Of a stretch of 58,763 nucleotides of DNA, positions 46,038-56,608 are shown in pieces. Numbering within the stretch: position 1 is the stretch's first letter; every line of letters begins with the position of its first letter. The DNA is taken from positions 1 to 58,763 of the IMG/VR virus record IMGVR_UViG_3300031673_000048. One strand, 5' to 3'. A model generated the notes under the pieces. That model was not told the DNA's origin and ran no database searches. It worked only from the letters and a program-made list of their open reading frames with translations. Position numbers and translations under genes: made by a program. The DNA is from a virus.

Positions 46038-48968
46038 TTATGATCCTGGTAATACTATATCATCGCATCTTTCTGTAATACTTATATACCTTTGTCCTTC
46101 TGGACACGGATTATTTTGACGACCTTGATTTGGGGCACTTGAATCTCCTGGTGATGTTTCACCATCTTCACCTGGAGGACATACTTTCTGTACACTGCTT
46201 GGACATCCATAAATTTTTGTTTGTCCTGTACAAAAACCACTACAACTGTTTCCACAACCCTCTGACGTTATTTTCTTTTGGTAAGTTTCTGCTGAAAATA
46301 AAGCACCAAAAACATGACACATTTTAGATGGCACTCCAGTACAAACACCCTCACTACAACCTGGTGAGCATGGTCCCCCACAAGTATCAGGTTTAGTTAC
46401 AAGTATTGGAGTAATATAACCTACAATTACTTCATATTTACAACCAGCACTATATGAAACTGACCCACATACCATTGTTGGTTTATCATCTTTATTGCCA
46501 CCTCCTCCTGGGGTCGATGATTCATCCATTTTTGCCTTAGCTATTGCTTTCGCTACTTCAATTTCATAATCAATTTCTTCATATACTTCCTCTAAATCGA
46601 CCAAATCAGAAATTTCACAAGAAACTACAGGTAAAGTGTCATCTAAGTCTGATGGATTTCTATCACCAGTTGATAATACATTGCCAGTAGATTCTCCACC
46701 ACCAAGTAAAAGGTGATTTATTGGTGGTGTGATCTCGAAACTATAACCAGCATTTTGACTTTCATCGTCTGGTGCTGGAAATGTTTCTAGTGCATTTTGA
46801 GCCGCTGGCCATGCCCAAATATATGGTGTTGTTTTTCCAGCTAAAATAGGCGTCCAAACCTCGAAATGTATAGTATTATCTGACCAATTATAATTAATAC
46901 TTGTTACAACACATTTACTTGAAAATTGTGCAGTATTTAGTGTTATGCAATCCCATACATCAATATCTAGTTGGGTTAGTGGAGTATCAAATTCAACTAC
47001 TTTCCAGGAATTAGAGTCTCTTATTAACCAAAATGTTGATGATTTTAATATCGTTGAATATGTATTTTGTGTATAATAATCTTTTGAGTCTTCTCGTATA
47101 CCGTATCTTTCTATATTATGTTTTAATGTAAAACTTAGATCAATTTCATCTTCTTCTTGAATACCGGCACCAGTTTTCTTCCAACTTATAATTTGTTTTG
47201 TAATTACATTATCACTCTCTGTTAATTTTATTTTGAGAGTATTAGTAATAATATTACTTTCAGTTAGAGTACGAACCGAAACCGGTTCTACCGAAAGATA
47301 TTTAATAAACACAATATTATTGCGAATATAGATACCGCAACGTGATTGATAAGCAATATCTTGTATTAAATCATAAACACTTTTTCGTTCTTGTAACCAG
47401 AAATTACTTGGATAATTAGTCAATAATATTTTAACAGCAGCGAAACTTACTGCATCAACAGTGTAGTTTGTATATTTTCCTATTAACCATTCAATAATAT
47501 CTACTGGATTAGGGCCAACAGTAGAAATAAATGATACATATAATTGATTATCCCAATTCTCGTCATACTCACTTAAATTTTTTACTAGACCAATTTCGAC
47601 AACATCATATCCAATATAATTAGTATTATAAACTGTATAGTATCCAGTTGGAACTTCCATCAATAATTTTCTACCTGTTGGCATAGTGTAATAAGCAGCC
47701 ACCATATCAACAACACCTGGTAACAAACTAACAATATTAAGTATTTCTTTCTCTTCTTCAAGTAACACTTCTGAACCTGCTGGGCACCAATGAAAACCAG
47801 CAGATTTCATTTCGTTAAAAGCTTCCCAAGATTCACCTGGACCACCTAAAGATTCTTGACTAATTGTTGATTGGTCATCACATTCTGCTTGTGTTATTGG
47901 TGTTCCAGTATAACGATATGCTGTGCCTGAAGCCGTAGCTGTCCATCCACTTATATCACCACTAACTCGTTTTAGGCCGTAACTACGATCATCTACCGCA
48001 TGACAAGATTGATGTTCCCAATCAGCATAATCTGGATGCTCACGATCAGTTACAGCAAAAGTTGTACCGCTAAAAGTTCCACGAAATCTAGCTCCTTCAA
48101 TATTAATAGTGACTTTAACATTTTGTGGAAATGAGTCGCCATTTCTAATATCAAGAGTAGCGTGTTCATACGCACTTTGTTGCCTATCATATCCTAACAA
48201 ATTACAAATAGCCTCAAAACGTTTTACAACACAATCTAAATCTGGTCCCCATACCATTTCTTTAGCCTCAGTAAATGTATTACTTGGGCCTTGAGCTAAT
48301 GTTGTTGTTTCACCTTTACTTTCAGCAGGGCATTGAATTAATCTCGCCTGGCAAAGGCGTGGTGCGATTGTAAAATCACGTATTCCTTCTCCTCTAAGTA
48401 GAACACCTTTTCTTGGAGAACGAACCACCAATGTAGGCATATTACAAACATGACCAAAAACTAATGGCCATGCTTTACCTAATGCTTCATCGGGGATAGA
48501 AGGAAAATCGCCTTCTTCCATCGAAAAGCCTACATCAATACTGTCCCGATTTGATAAAACATCAAAAGATAATGTGCGTGCTCCTTCGTCCCAGATAATA
48601 GGGCTATTAATCTCGCCATTAAAGAAAAGTGTTTTATAATCTAAATGTAATCCTTTAAATAAGAAATATACAGAAACAGGCTGCTTCTGTATATTATTAT
48701 TATTCAATATCTCTTTGATTTTAGTATCAGTATCATCTAAAGTAACAGAAATAGACTGTGAATCATTAATACTAGATATAGTTTGTGTAGTATCAAAATC
48801 ACCGATCTCAATAATAGTTGGATATGGATAATTTTGACCGCCTATTTTTTGGTCTGAATATAGTTGTACTATACCATCTTTAACCCATTGAATACCGAGC
48901 ACTAAAATAAGTTCGGCACCTCGGTTTTCATTTAATAGAGTCAGAGTTTGTGGTGTTACAGCCCTCAT
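46038..48968 (-). CDS. Distal tail/tail-tip protein with Cys-rich C-terminus
   Basis: 976 residues. The N-terminal 140 residues (LILVLGIQWVKDGIVQLYSD; FDTTQTISSINDSQSISVTL) are beta-rich as in tail hub proteins; the middle segment LTNYPSNFWLQERKSVYDLI then YQSRCGIYIRNNIVFIKYLS resembles baseplate hub folds. The last 200 residues hold about 20 Cys in C-x2-4-C spacing (CGGPCSPGCSEGVC), probably disulphide-bonded, and a Pro/Gly/Ser linker. Likely central tail-tip or receptor-facing protein. Confidence 0.7.
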   Translation of the reverse strand: MRAVTPQTLTLLNENRGAELILVLGIQWVKDGIVQLYSDQKIGGQNYPYPTIIEIGDFDTTQTISSINDSQSISVTLDDTDTKIKEILNNNNIQKQPVSVYFLFKGLHLDYKTLFFNGEINSPIIWDEGARTLSFDVLSNRDSIDVGFSMEEGDFPSIPDEALGKAWPLVFGHVCNMPTLVVRSPRKGVLLRGEGIRDFTIAPRLCQARLIQCPAESKGETTTLAQGPSNTFTEAKEMVWGPDLDCVVKRFEAICNLLGYDRQQSAYEHATLDIRNGDSFPQNVKVTINIEGARFRGTFSGTTFAVTDREHPDYADWEHQSCHAVDDRSYGLKRVSGDISGWTATASGTAYRYTGTPITQAECDDQSTISQESLGGPGESWEAFNEMKSAGFHWCPAGSEVLLEEEKEILNIVSLLPGVVDMVAAYYTMPTGRKLLMEVPTGYYTVYNTNYIGYDVVEIGLVKNLSEYDENWDNQLYVSFISTVGPNPVDIIEWLIGKYTNYTVDAVSFAAVKILLTNYPSNFWLQERKSVYDLIQDIAYQSRCGIYIRNNIVFIKYLSVEPVSVRTLTESNIITNTLKIKLTESDNVITKQIISWKKTGAGIQEEDEIDLSFTLKHNIERYGIREDSKDYYTQNTYSTILKSSTFWLIRDSNSWKVVEFDTPLTQLDIDVWDCITLNTAQFSSKCVVTSINYNWSDNTIHFEVWTPILAGKTTPYIWAWPAAQNALETFPAPDDESQNAGYSFEITPPINHLLLGGGESTGNVLSTGDRNPSDLDDTLPVVSCEISDLVDLEEVYEEIDYEIEVAKAIAKAKMDESSTPGGGGNKDDKPTMVCGSVSYSAGCKYEVIVGYITPILVTKPDTCGGPCSPGCSEGVCTGVPSKMCHVFGALFSAETYQKKITSEGCGNSCSGFCTGQTKIYGCPSSVQKVCPPGEDGETSPGDSSAPNQGRQNNPCPEGQRYISITERCDDIVLPGS

Positions 48969-49348
48969 ATTTTTTCCTCAAACTCTAACGTCGCCCGCTG
49001 TGTTTCATCGCCGGGAAAACTACCGGCTCTTTCGCCACTACCTAACTCAAAAGGGTTATTTAATAAATAAGCAATATAGATATTATTATATGAATCTGTT
49101 ATTCTCATAGCTGAACTATAGTACGATTGTACAAATGATTTTAATTCAATAGATTTATGCCGTGATAACAAAAACGACCATTGTAATTTTCGTCGACCTT
49201 GCTTGTTCTTTTTGTAAGTTTGTGCTAACCCATTCATAGCTCTTAATACTTGAACAGTGCCAACACTATTACTATTATTAGCCCAATCAGGGCTAGGGAG
49301 TACAGTTGTCGTTTGGTATCCAGGATATGGTGCTTCTAATTTAAACAT
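48965..49348 (-). CDS. Small tail protein
   Basis: 127 residues. TTTVLPSPDWANN, then AQTYKKNKQGRRKLQWSFLL and SRHKSIELKSFVQSYYSS, is a pattern seen in small tail proteins next to the tail tip. Overlaps the tail-tip start in ATGA fashion. The role is inferred from position. Confidence 0.6.
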   Translation of the reverse strand: MFKLEAPYPGYQTTTVLPSPDWANNSNSVGTVQVLRAMNGLAQTYKKNKQGRRKLQWSFLLSRHKSIELKSFVQSYYSSAMRITDSYNNIYIAYLLNNPFELGSGERAGSFPGDETQRATLEFEEKI

Positions 49349-49365
49349 TTCTTAGAAAATCTTTC

Positions 49366-50697
49366 TTAAACTACAATCCCTACCGCATCGTCAATTAAAG
49401 CAAGAACATCTCCACACGGGCGATCCCAATCACCCCCGAATACTACTGTATCTATTAACGCAAGAGTATCATCAAGTGCTCGAAGACGGTCCAAAATAAA
49501 TGTAAAAGAATCAATTATTGCAAGACCTGTATCTGGTGTGCAGTAGTCAAGTACCACTCCCTCAAATGAAAATGATGCTGTCCAATTACAATCACCAGTT
49601 TGCGATATAACGTCTTCAGGAGATATAATGACACCAATCCATTCACGTCCTTCCCAATCAGTTAAAAGAATATCCTTACCAAGATGATTAATAATAAAAT
49701 CTTGTAATGCTATTGCTTCTGCCTCAGATAGGCCAATAAATGTAACCTTAATTGTATTAACTTTTGGCCAAGTAGAGTCAGCGAAAATAACAAGATTACC
49801 ACCCCTAGTTTCACGATTAATACGGTTACTTACATTTTGATCTATATTATCTAGTTCTGGTGCTCTTAAAAGTACAGTATCCTCTACTGCACCTAGTGCC
49901 GGATATTCTAGTCGAAACTGTTTGGTACTATCTTGAACAAATGGTAACATACTACCTGGAGGATTAATAGCATTAATTGTGGATTCACCTATAAACGGGG
50001 TATAACTTTTACGTATACAACCTGTATCAAAAAAGTATGTTAATGAATGGCCAATACCCAGCGTTTGTGATATGACTCTTACCCAATCACCGCCGAAAAC
50101 TACACTTGACTCTAATCCTAAATCTTGTATTGGTAGTCCATGATATTTACCTACAGTTATTGACTGATTAAAAGTAATAGTATCATTTATACTATACATT
50201 AACCTATAAGCATGATGTACAAAACTAAGTGTATTACTAACATTTTCTTCAATATATCTTGGCACAACTTGACTAAAAACTAAAATATCTTCAAGAGTAT
50301 GGTAATGATTTCTACTCCTCGCACTATCAGTAAATACAATAGTATGCTCAAGGTCTCTATAAAATGGTGTGTAACCAGATGCTACTTGGCTGAATGGTAT
50401 AACAGATTCACCCCATTCGTAACCATATATTCGTACACTTTGTTGTAGATTAAGAACATTTTGTGTTGGCCAAAAATCATTATAATGAACAAGATGATCA
50501 AGTCTATCTGTAATCTCCAGCTCATTATCAGTTTCACCTGGAACTGGTACTCTGGTTAATATCTCAATGTACTGCCTAGTGATTCTAAGATCACCATCAC
50601 CAGAAGCAAGAATTTCGGCATATTGCCTAGTAACCCTAAGATCACCATCACCGGGGGCAAGAACTTCGGTATATTGTCTTGTGGCTCGTAGAACCAT
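49366..50697 (-). CDS. Tail protein with triple N-terminal repeat
   Basis: 443 residues. The N-terminus has three copies of L-R-[AVI]-T-R-Q-Y-x-E-[VI]-L-A-x-G-D-G-D, about 17 residues each, then beta-rich sequence and a conserved-looking domain near residues 300-380 (TIKVTFIGLSEAEAIALQDF). Probably a tail-tip or fibre-attachment protein; the repeats may be an assembly or docking motif. Confidence 0.6.
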   Translation of the reverse strand: MVLRATRQYTEVLAPGDGDLRVTRQYAEILASGDGDLRITRQYIEILTRVPVPGETDNELEITDRLDHLVHYNDFWPTQNVLNLQQSVRIYGYEWGESVIPFSQVASGYTPFYRDLEHTIVFTDSARSRNHYHTLEDILVFSQVVPRYIEENVSNTLSFVHHAYRLMYSINDTITFNQSITVGKYHGLPIQDLGLESSVVFGGDWVRVISQTLGIGHSLTYFFDTGCIRKSYTPFIGESTINAINPPGSMLPFVQDSTKQFRLEYPALGAVEDTVLLRAPELDNIDQNVSNRINRETRGGNLVIFADSTWPKVNTIKVTFIGLSEAEAIALQDFIINHLGKDILLTDWEGREWIGVIISPEDVISQTGDCNWTASFSFEGVVLDYCTPDTGLAIIDSFTFILDRLRALDDTLALIDTVVFGGDWDRPCGDVLALIDDAVGIVV

Positions 50698-51717
50698 TTA
50701 TCCAACCTTTACTCCGAACTCCGCTGCATTAATAGCAGCAGCTAACCAAGCTGCGGCAGTATCTGGGTCTAATTCAGCAACTCGTCGCTTGGTAACGTAA
50801 TCCGTTGTACCGATAGCTTGAGCAGCATCGTCATCATCTGCTCCATTAGATCGTACAACTGTTATTAAACTAAAAGCAGATGCATCTGTCTCTCGACAGT
50901 CCGTATTAATTTGAAGACCTTTAATATTAATTAATGCACCAACATCATCGTAAGTATATGTATCTTTATTGGCCGGTGTTGAATCCTCAATATAATTGGT
51001 ATCATCATCGACTATTTCTTCACTAACGCAAAACCAATTTGCCCCAGCACTAGGGGTGAAATCAGTAGTATTACCAACACCGTCAGGAAAAATGGCAGTG
51101 ATATGGCAATTACCGAGAAAATCATTATTAATCGCTCCGGCACCATCACAGACATAAAAGTCATCAAACCAAGGATATGTTGCTGAACTACCTAATTGTA
51201 CAATATTATAAAAAGTGTCTACTCCCTCCTGAGTATCTACACCAGCGGCACTAAGGACGTTCGCTCCACCAACTCTTAATTCATAAGTTCCCGCTGCATT
51301 ATCAACAAAAACTTTTAGCTCAATCCAGTACCAATCTCCTATAGTTAAACCAAGACCAACTGTTGTTCCAAGAGTAGTTACACCTCGTCTTAGCCGTAGT
51401 TCGCCCCCAGTTATATATTGTAAATTTATGCCAAGAACAGCATCATCATATAACTCTAAAAAAGCGTCTGTATTATCTAATGTAATTTTAACTGCGAAAC
51501 CGATAATTATAGTCGCATTAATATTTATCGCTGGAGTTTTGAGGGAACAAGCACTAACTACACAATTAATGCCTTTCCCAGATATTCTCCCTGTTATTAC
51601 ATCAATACTACTTTCACTTCCCATAGCATATCGACGAGTCATCACCCCAGACGGCGATGGAGCACTACCGATACTAGTACCATAGCCCTCGAAGCCATCT
51701 ATCCAAAGTAAAGACAT
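50698..51717 (-). CDS. Lectin-like tail protein
   Basis: 339 residues. LLWIDGFEGYG, repeated strands, and WYWIELKVFVDNAAGTYELR with PWFDDFYVCDGAGAINNDFL match a concanavalin-A-like jelly roll used in tail proteins to bind glycans. C-terminus has TTDYVTKRRVAELDPDTAAA. Likely involved in surface binding. Confidence 0.65.
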   Translation of the reverse strand: MSLLWIDGFEGYGTSIGSAPSPSGVMTRRYAMGSESSIDVITGRISGKGINCVVSACSLKTPAININATIIIGFAVKITLDNTDAFLELYDDAVLGINLQYITGGELRLRRGVTTLGTTVGLGLTIGDWYWIELKVFVDNAAGTYELRVGGANVLSAAGVDTQEGVDTFYNIVQLGSSATYPWFDDFYVCDGAGAINNDFLGNCHITAIFPDGVGNTTDFTPSAGANWFCVSEEIVDDDTNYIEDSTPANKDTYTYDDVGALINIKGLQINTDCRETDASAFSLITVVRSNGADDDDAAQAIGTTDYVTKRRVAELDPDTAAAWLAAAINAAEFGVKVG

Positions 51718-51749
51718 AGTCTCACCATTCTTTCCTTTAAAGATTAACT

Positions 51750-52241
51750 TTAACCGCTAACAGTGTAAGTAATCTTAAAGGTATCACCGCCAGAAACAGC
51801 TACAACAGAAGTAAAAGCCGCTGTTGACCAAAGGATGCCTATTGCACCGCCCTTAGTATTATCGCTAACAATAAAGATTCCTTTCATATTTCCTATTGCA
51901 TTGATACTAAAATCAACAGTTACAGCATTAGTAATGGCTCGTGCAGCAGCAGCACCCTCCGTCCATTCAGGCCTGTTAGCTTCTGTGTATGCCACTGATT
52001 CTGCCCAACCAGCGTGTGCAGCCATTGTATCAGCAGCAGCCCAAGCAGTCCATCCTGCATTATCAACTAGACCGATATACCATGTTGCAACTTGAGCAGC
52101 TGCATGGAATTCAGTGTCAAGAATATGATTAAAACCGACATCGACAATACCGTTAGGCATTTCATAAGCACCAATTAATTCACCACTCTTATTACGATGC
52201 TCTACAACAAAGAAGCCTCTTAAACTAAACTTGTCTTTCAT
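51750..52241 (-). CDS. Phage structural protein, 163 aa
   Basis: MKDKFSLRGFFVVEHRNKSG, ILDTEFHAAAQVATWYIGLV, then AHAGWAESVAYTEANRPEW and NMKGIFIVSDNTKGGAIGIL. I recognise this pattern as a widespread phage protein (W-Y-x-G-L-x-D-N ... M-x-x-H-x-G-W-x-E ... R-P-x-W) with unclear function, usually in tail or virion modules. Confidence 0.65.
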   Translation of the reverse strand: MKDKFSLRGFFVVEHRNKSGELIGAYEMPNGIVDVGFNHILDTEFHAAAQVATWYIGLVDNAGWTAWAAADTMAAHAGWAESVAYTEANRPEWTEGAAAARAITNAVTVDFSINAIGNMKGIFIVSDNTKGGAIGILWSTAAFTSVVAVSGGDTFKITYTVSG

Positions 52242-52265
52242 TTTTCTACCTTGTTAAGAAGACTG

Positions 52266-55200
52266 TTAAAACTTACGAATTGTTTTACGACTAATCTCAC
52301 GCCGTATTTGTGTAGCAATTTCTCGTGCTGTCGCTTGGGGCGATTTCGATTCTGTTACATTGATATTAATATCACCAACAGAGCCACCTGTCTCCCGGTA
52401 TACTGGTTGTCTTCCAGAGTTCATAGCAACTAATTGCGAAAAGAACTTTCTTGAAGAGGCAGCATTAACAACAAACTCGCCTGGCGATAACATAGCAGGG
52501 ATAGTGTCTGTGCCTCTTGGAGTGAAACCACCACCGGCTCTATAGATCATTCCGCCGTATGCTTTACCAGTCGCCCCAACACCAGAGCCAATAGAAGCTA
52601 CAGCAGCAGCAGTTACTCTAGCTTGTTCGGCAATAGTCTCCAATGATGATATAATTGAGCTTGACCCACGTGCAACATTAGCCACGGCATTAATAATGCC
52701 AGTTGATAAAGATGTGTCAATATTTTGTCCAGTATTTGTTGCCGCTGCATCTAAAAATGTTAATGCATCTTTAACTGGATCGGTGCTTGCAGCCATTTTA
52801 TCCATAAAGGCTTTACCGACTTCGGCTTTAGCTCCTTCCTCTTTTATAGATACTTCTATCTCTGGCAATTCATTTAGCTTGTCAACTAATTCTTGACCAG
52901 AAACAGCAGCCTCATGTAAACTATCAAATAGTCCAAAAGTACCAAGAATCGCTCCAGCAGTCCATTCAATAAAACCTCCCTTAGTTGCATCCTCACTAGA
53001 TTTGCGCAAAAGAGTATTAAGATTTATAATATTTGTCACTCTAGCTGAATACTCAGTGGTATTAGCTTTTCCTTCTGCTGCTAATTTTAAAGCAGCATCC
53101 AGCTCTACTTTATACGCAGCTTTAATATCATTAGCCATTCTAGCAGTTTGACCGCTTCTTTCATTAGCAGTAATTTTTGCTGATGTGGCTGCTTTATCAA
53201 CTGTTGCTCCAAATTTATCATATGTCTTATCTGCATCTATAATTGCAGTTCTTAGTTTTCCTTGGGCTTCTGCTTGGGATGCCAAAGCCTTAGTAGTTAT
53301 ATCTAGTTGCTTTTTCATTTCTACACCTGATGCTTGTTGTTCAGAAACATCAGGAGTCTTGGCTCTTAAAGCGTTTAACCTACTAATAGAGTTTGTTACC
53401 GCGTGCTCAAATGTGGTTACTTGACCAGTTAAAGCGTCATAAAAACTTTTAGACACAGAAGCAAGTTCATCATGTAGTTCTGGTGTGTTGGCTAGATCAA
53501 TATACATATCTAACTTAAGCATTTCTTTTATCTCACCGACAACACCTTTCATTTTAGCTATAATTTTTTCTCTGTCAATTGGATCACTTGTCTTCTTTAA
53601 TTCTTCTGTCAATTTCTTGAACTCATCTACCGCTGGTCCTATTGCCGCTGAAAATCTATTCATAGACGCAACAGACTCATTAATAGCAGTAGCCTGGTTG
53701 ATAGATTGTTTTTTAATTCTTTCTTGGGTAGATAATTGATTCTGCATAGCAAGTTCTACCTCTTGCTCTGCTTTTCTTATTAATACTCTATTGCCGCTTT
53801 GATCAGCAGTTGCTAATGCTGATTTAGCTTCATTTAAAGCTCTCTCATTAACAGATTTAGCTAGATCATTTTCTCCCCTATTAGAAGCTGCTAATGCTTC
53901 ACTTCTCAATTGCTGTGAACGCTCCAGTCTTTTGTATATTTCTTGTATTGTATTAAGTTTTTGAATACTTCTATCAAATTTCCAATCATTAATATTTGCT
54001 CTTATATTCTTGGTTTCTGAAGCTATTTCCCTTAATTTACTTGGTAAATCAGTAGCAAAATCCCTGAACTTACCAAATAATCCATTTATAGCAGAAACAT
54101 GATCGCCTAATTGATCTTCTAAACTACCAAACATAATCTCTTCATTACGTCTGATATTACTACTAGCGTCATTGTATAATTTCTGCTTAGCGAAAAGCAT
54201 TTTCTGTGCTTCACTAAGAATTTTCTTATTATTTTCTACTTGTTCTTGTAATTCTATTTTATAATTCGCTAATTTAACTGTTTCTTTGCCTGTTGACTCA
54301 GCAACTAAAGCGTCACGAGCCTCTTTAGCTTTCTTAATATACCTATTAAGAGAGTAACTGATAATTGTTACTGCACCAACGACAACAGCCGCCCATAGAA
54401 TAGGTGATTTTACTAATTTCATCCAATCACGATTTAAAACTGCTGTTTTAAGGCCGACAGCTTGTATTCGTGAAATTATTGCTGTTGTCGCTGCCACAAC
54501 ATTACTTCTCATTAATAACCAAGTAGTGGCTCCCAAAGCCAACGCTGTAGTAAATGTTGCAATAGTGCCAGTTGCACCGCCAAAAGAATCGAAGACGACT
54601 TTAGTTACGTCAGTAGCCACTCTACCAAAACCAACTAGTGCTATATTTAATCTATTTAATTCAAGCTCTACTTGGCGTGCATTAGTTTCAAAAACTATAG
54701 TTTTAGCTCCTTTTATAGTTTCTGCAGCAGCTTCCTTTAATTCCTTTAAATCACTTGTATAAGTCTCCATATATTTTGATCCGAGACCTAATGCACCACG
54801 GATAGCACGTACTCTTCCATAAAGATTAGCTAACTCTGAAGCCGTACTACCAGCACTTTTTTCTATTTCTGCTAGTAATCCCTGGAAACCATAGGCTTGT
54901 ATACCAGCTTCAGAAGTAGCGATACCCATTTCCTTGAAAAGATTTTTTAAGTTTTGAGTTGGCTTAATAAGTTTTAATTGAATATTACTAACTAACGTGA
55001 AAGCCTCATCATACTTCATACCACTTCTTGTTAATACAGTTATAGAGGCTAATGTCTCTTCAAGTGAAACACCTAACTGACTAGATAGAACAGTTATTCT
55101 ACCAATAGTATCAGCGATTTCCTCACCACGGAAACGACCTAGCTCAATAGCTCGGAAGAGCTTACCGGAGATTTCAGCGGCATCGGAGGTATTAAGATTA

Positions 55201-56141
55201 TATGAGTTAATGATAGATGACAATAATTCTACCGACGATCCTAGATCAGTTACAGCAGCGATACTAAAATCACTAGCAGTTTGAAGGAACTCAAACGAAT
55301 GGGCGGCATCTGCTACTTGATTAGATAATGTCTGATAAATACCCTCAGTAACAGCAGTAAGCGGCTGGCCTGTTGCAGCAGAAAACTCTTCTACTTTTGC
55401 AGCCAAATTCTCTAAACTACCGAAACCTCCGTCTGCAATAGTTTGTATCTCTGATAATGCTTTAACATATTCTCTTGCATCCTCAGCGGATTGTTTTAAT
55501 GCACCAGATATTTTAGATATTGCTTGGTGAATAACCTGAATAGCGAAAATACGTATAACACTTTTCCAACTAAGAAGCATACTCCCGCTGGCTTTTTTAG
55601 TGGTATCAGTTAGTTTGGTTGTTGAGTTTCTAACACCAGTTAAACTATTAGTATAACTTTTTGCTGAAGTTATTCCTTTGTTTTGTGCTGCACTTAGCTG
55701 GTTAGTGCCACTACTAGCACCTATTATACCAAGACCCATTAAACCAGATGATTGTTTTATGCCAGTAAGAGTATTGACGTACTTTTTTGCTGATGATATT
55801 CCGCTATTTAATGACGAATTTAATGCACGAACACTATTATCTGTACCAGTTAAATTTGCACCAATTTGAACTGCTGCTTGTTTTATGCTAGTTAAACTAT
55901 TAGTATAACTTTTTGCTGAAGTTATTCCTTTGTTTTGTGCGTTGCTAAGAGTATTAGTTGCTGAAGCAGTTGATATTAATCCTGATCGAGTTACACTAGC
56001 AGAAGTATTAAACGTTTTATTAGTAGTAGCAGAACGCATTAATGCTGCTGAATAAACGTCTAATGAAGTAGCTAGCTTCGCTAGTGTGGCAATCGCACCT
56101 GCTGCCTCGAAGCCTAATACAGTCCTTAATTCTTCTGCCAT
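52266..56141 (-). CDS. Tail tape measure protein
   Basis: 1291 residues, the longest structural gene. Residues about 230-450 match the TP901-type tape measure core (SAATGQPLTAVTEGIYQTLS, LSSQLGVSLEETLASITVLT, RVRAIRGALGLGS). A hydrophobic helix near 525-610, long coiled coils to about 1000, and a C-terminal Gly-rich end (MLSPGEFVVNAASSRKFFSQ) are typical. Near the N-terminus a 17-residue unit (NKGITSAKSYTNSLT) is repeated three times. It sets tail length and is ejected with DNA. Confidence 0.92.
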   Translation of the reverse strand: MAEELRTVLGFEAAGAIATLAKLATSLDVYSAALMRSATTNKTFNTSASVTRSGLISTASATNTLSNAQNKGITSAKSYTNSLTSIKQAAVQIGANLTGTDNSVRALNSSLNSGISSAKKYVNTLTGIKQSSGLMGLGIIGASSGTNQLSAAQNKGITSAKSYTNSLTGVRNSTTKLTDTTKKASGSMLLSWKSVIRIFAIQVIHQAISKISGALKQSAEDAREYVKALSEIQTIADGGFGSLENLAAKVEEFSAATGQPLTAVTEGIYQTLSNQVADAAHSFEFLQTASDFSIAAVTDLGSSVELLSSIINSYNLNTSDAAEISGKLFRAIELGRFRGEEIADTIGRITVLSSQLGVSLEETLASITVLTRSGMKYDEAFTLVSNIQLKLIKPTQNLKNLFKEMGIATSEAGIQAYGFQGLLAEIEKSAGSTASELANLYGRVRAIRGALGLGSKYMETYTSDLKELKEAAAETIKGAKTIVFETNARQVELELNRLNIALVGFGRVATDVTKVVFDSFGGATGTIATFTTALALGATTWLLMRSNVVAATTAIISRIQAVGLKTAVLNRDWMKLVKSPILWAAVVVGAVTIISYSLNRYIKKAKEARDALVAESTGKETVKLANYKIELQEQVENNKKILSEAQKMLFAKQKLYNDASSNIRRNEEIMFGSLEDQLGDHVSAINGLFGKFRDFATDLPSKLREIASETKNIRANINDWKFDRSIQKLNTIQEIYKRLERSQQLRSEALAASNRGENDLAKSVNERALNEAKSALATADQSGNRVLIRKAEQEVELAMQNQLSTQERIKKQSINQATAINESVASMNRFSAAIGPAVDEFKKLTEELKKTSDPIDREKIIAKMKGVVGEIKEMLKLDMYIDLANTPELHDELASVSKSFYDALTGQVTTFEHAVTNSISRLNALRAKTPDVSEQQASGVEMKKQLDITTKALASQAEAQGKLRTAIIDADKTYDKFGATVDKAATSAKITANERSGQTARMANDIKAAYKVELDAALKLAAEGKANTTEYSARVTNIINLNTLLRKSSEDATKGGFIEWTAGAILGTFGLFDSLHEAAVSGQELVDKLNELPEIEVSIKEEGAKAEVGKAFMDKMAASTDPVKDALTFLDAAATNTGQNIDTSLSTGIINAVANVARGSSSIISSLETIAEQARVTAAAVASIGSGVGATGKAYGGMIYRAGGGFTPRGTDTIPAMLSPGEFVVNAASSRKFFSQLVAMNSGRQPVYRETGGSVGDININVTESKSPQATAREIATQIRREISRKTIRKF

Positions 56142-56143
56142 TT

Positions 56144-56608
56144 TTAAATCTTTATTTTTGTAATTTTAAGTGTGGGTGCTATTAATCTTACTTTATTGAG
56201 AACAGGCCAAGCCATTTTAGCACCAGCTATTAATGATTGCCATGGGGCGGACTTACTTACACCGACATTAGTATATTCTTGAATATTGTAGTGATCGACG
56301 TTTGTTTTTATAGTGATATTAAAATCACTAAAATCTAGTTTCTCTTTTGCAGTTCCAAGAGACCGCCCCTGAGTAATTCTATTTTTAACACCACTTCTTG
56401 GAGTAATAATTAGTGTGCCGTTAATTAGTTCGGCTAATTCTAATAACGATCCTTGAGATTGCCCAGACCAAACAGGTATTTTACCAACAACACCAAGAAG
56501 CCACGCGTTTGCTACTTTACGCAATTCTTTTTGAAGATGTTTCGTTAGTAATGCCTTATAGGCATTGAGATCAATGGTCGGCAGAATGAACTCACCAGTG
56601 AATCTCAT
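56144..56608 (-). CDS. Tail/neck protein, HK97 gp10-like candidate
   Basis: 154 residues. Segments ELRKVANAWLLGVVGKIPVW, then GQSQGSLLELAE and VDHYNIQEYTNVGVSKSAPW, are consistent with minor tail or tail-completion proteins; identification is by position and layout. ATGA junction with the upstream small gene. Confidence 0.5.
   Translation of the reverse strand: MRFTGEFILPTIDLNAYKALLTKHLQKELRKVANAWLLGVVGKIPVWSGQSQGSLLELAELINGTLIITPRSGVKNRITQGRSLGTAKEKLDFSDFNITIKTNVDHYNIQEYTNVGVSKSAPWQSLIAGAKMAWPVLNKVRLIAPTLKITKIKI

Noticed and set aside
52266-56141. Many plus-strand frames under the tape measure gene
   Set aside because: They are antisense shadows of a long, well-supported gene and lack ribosome sites.
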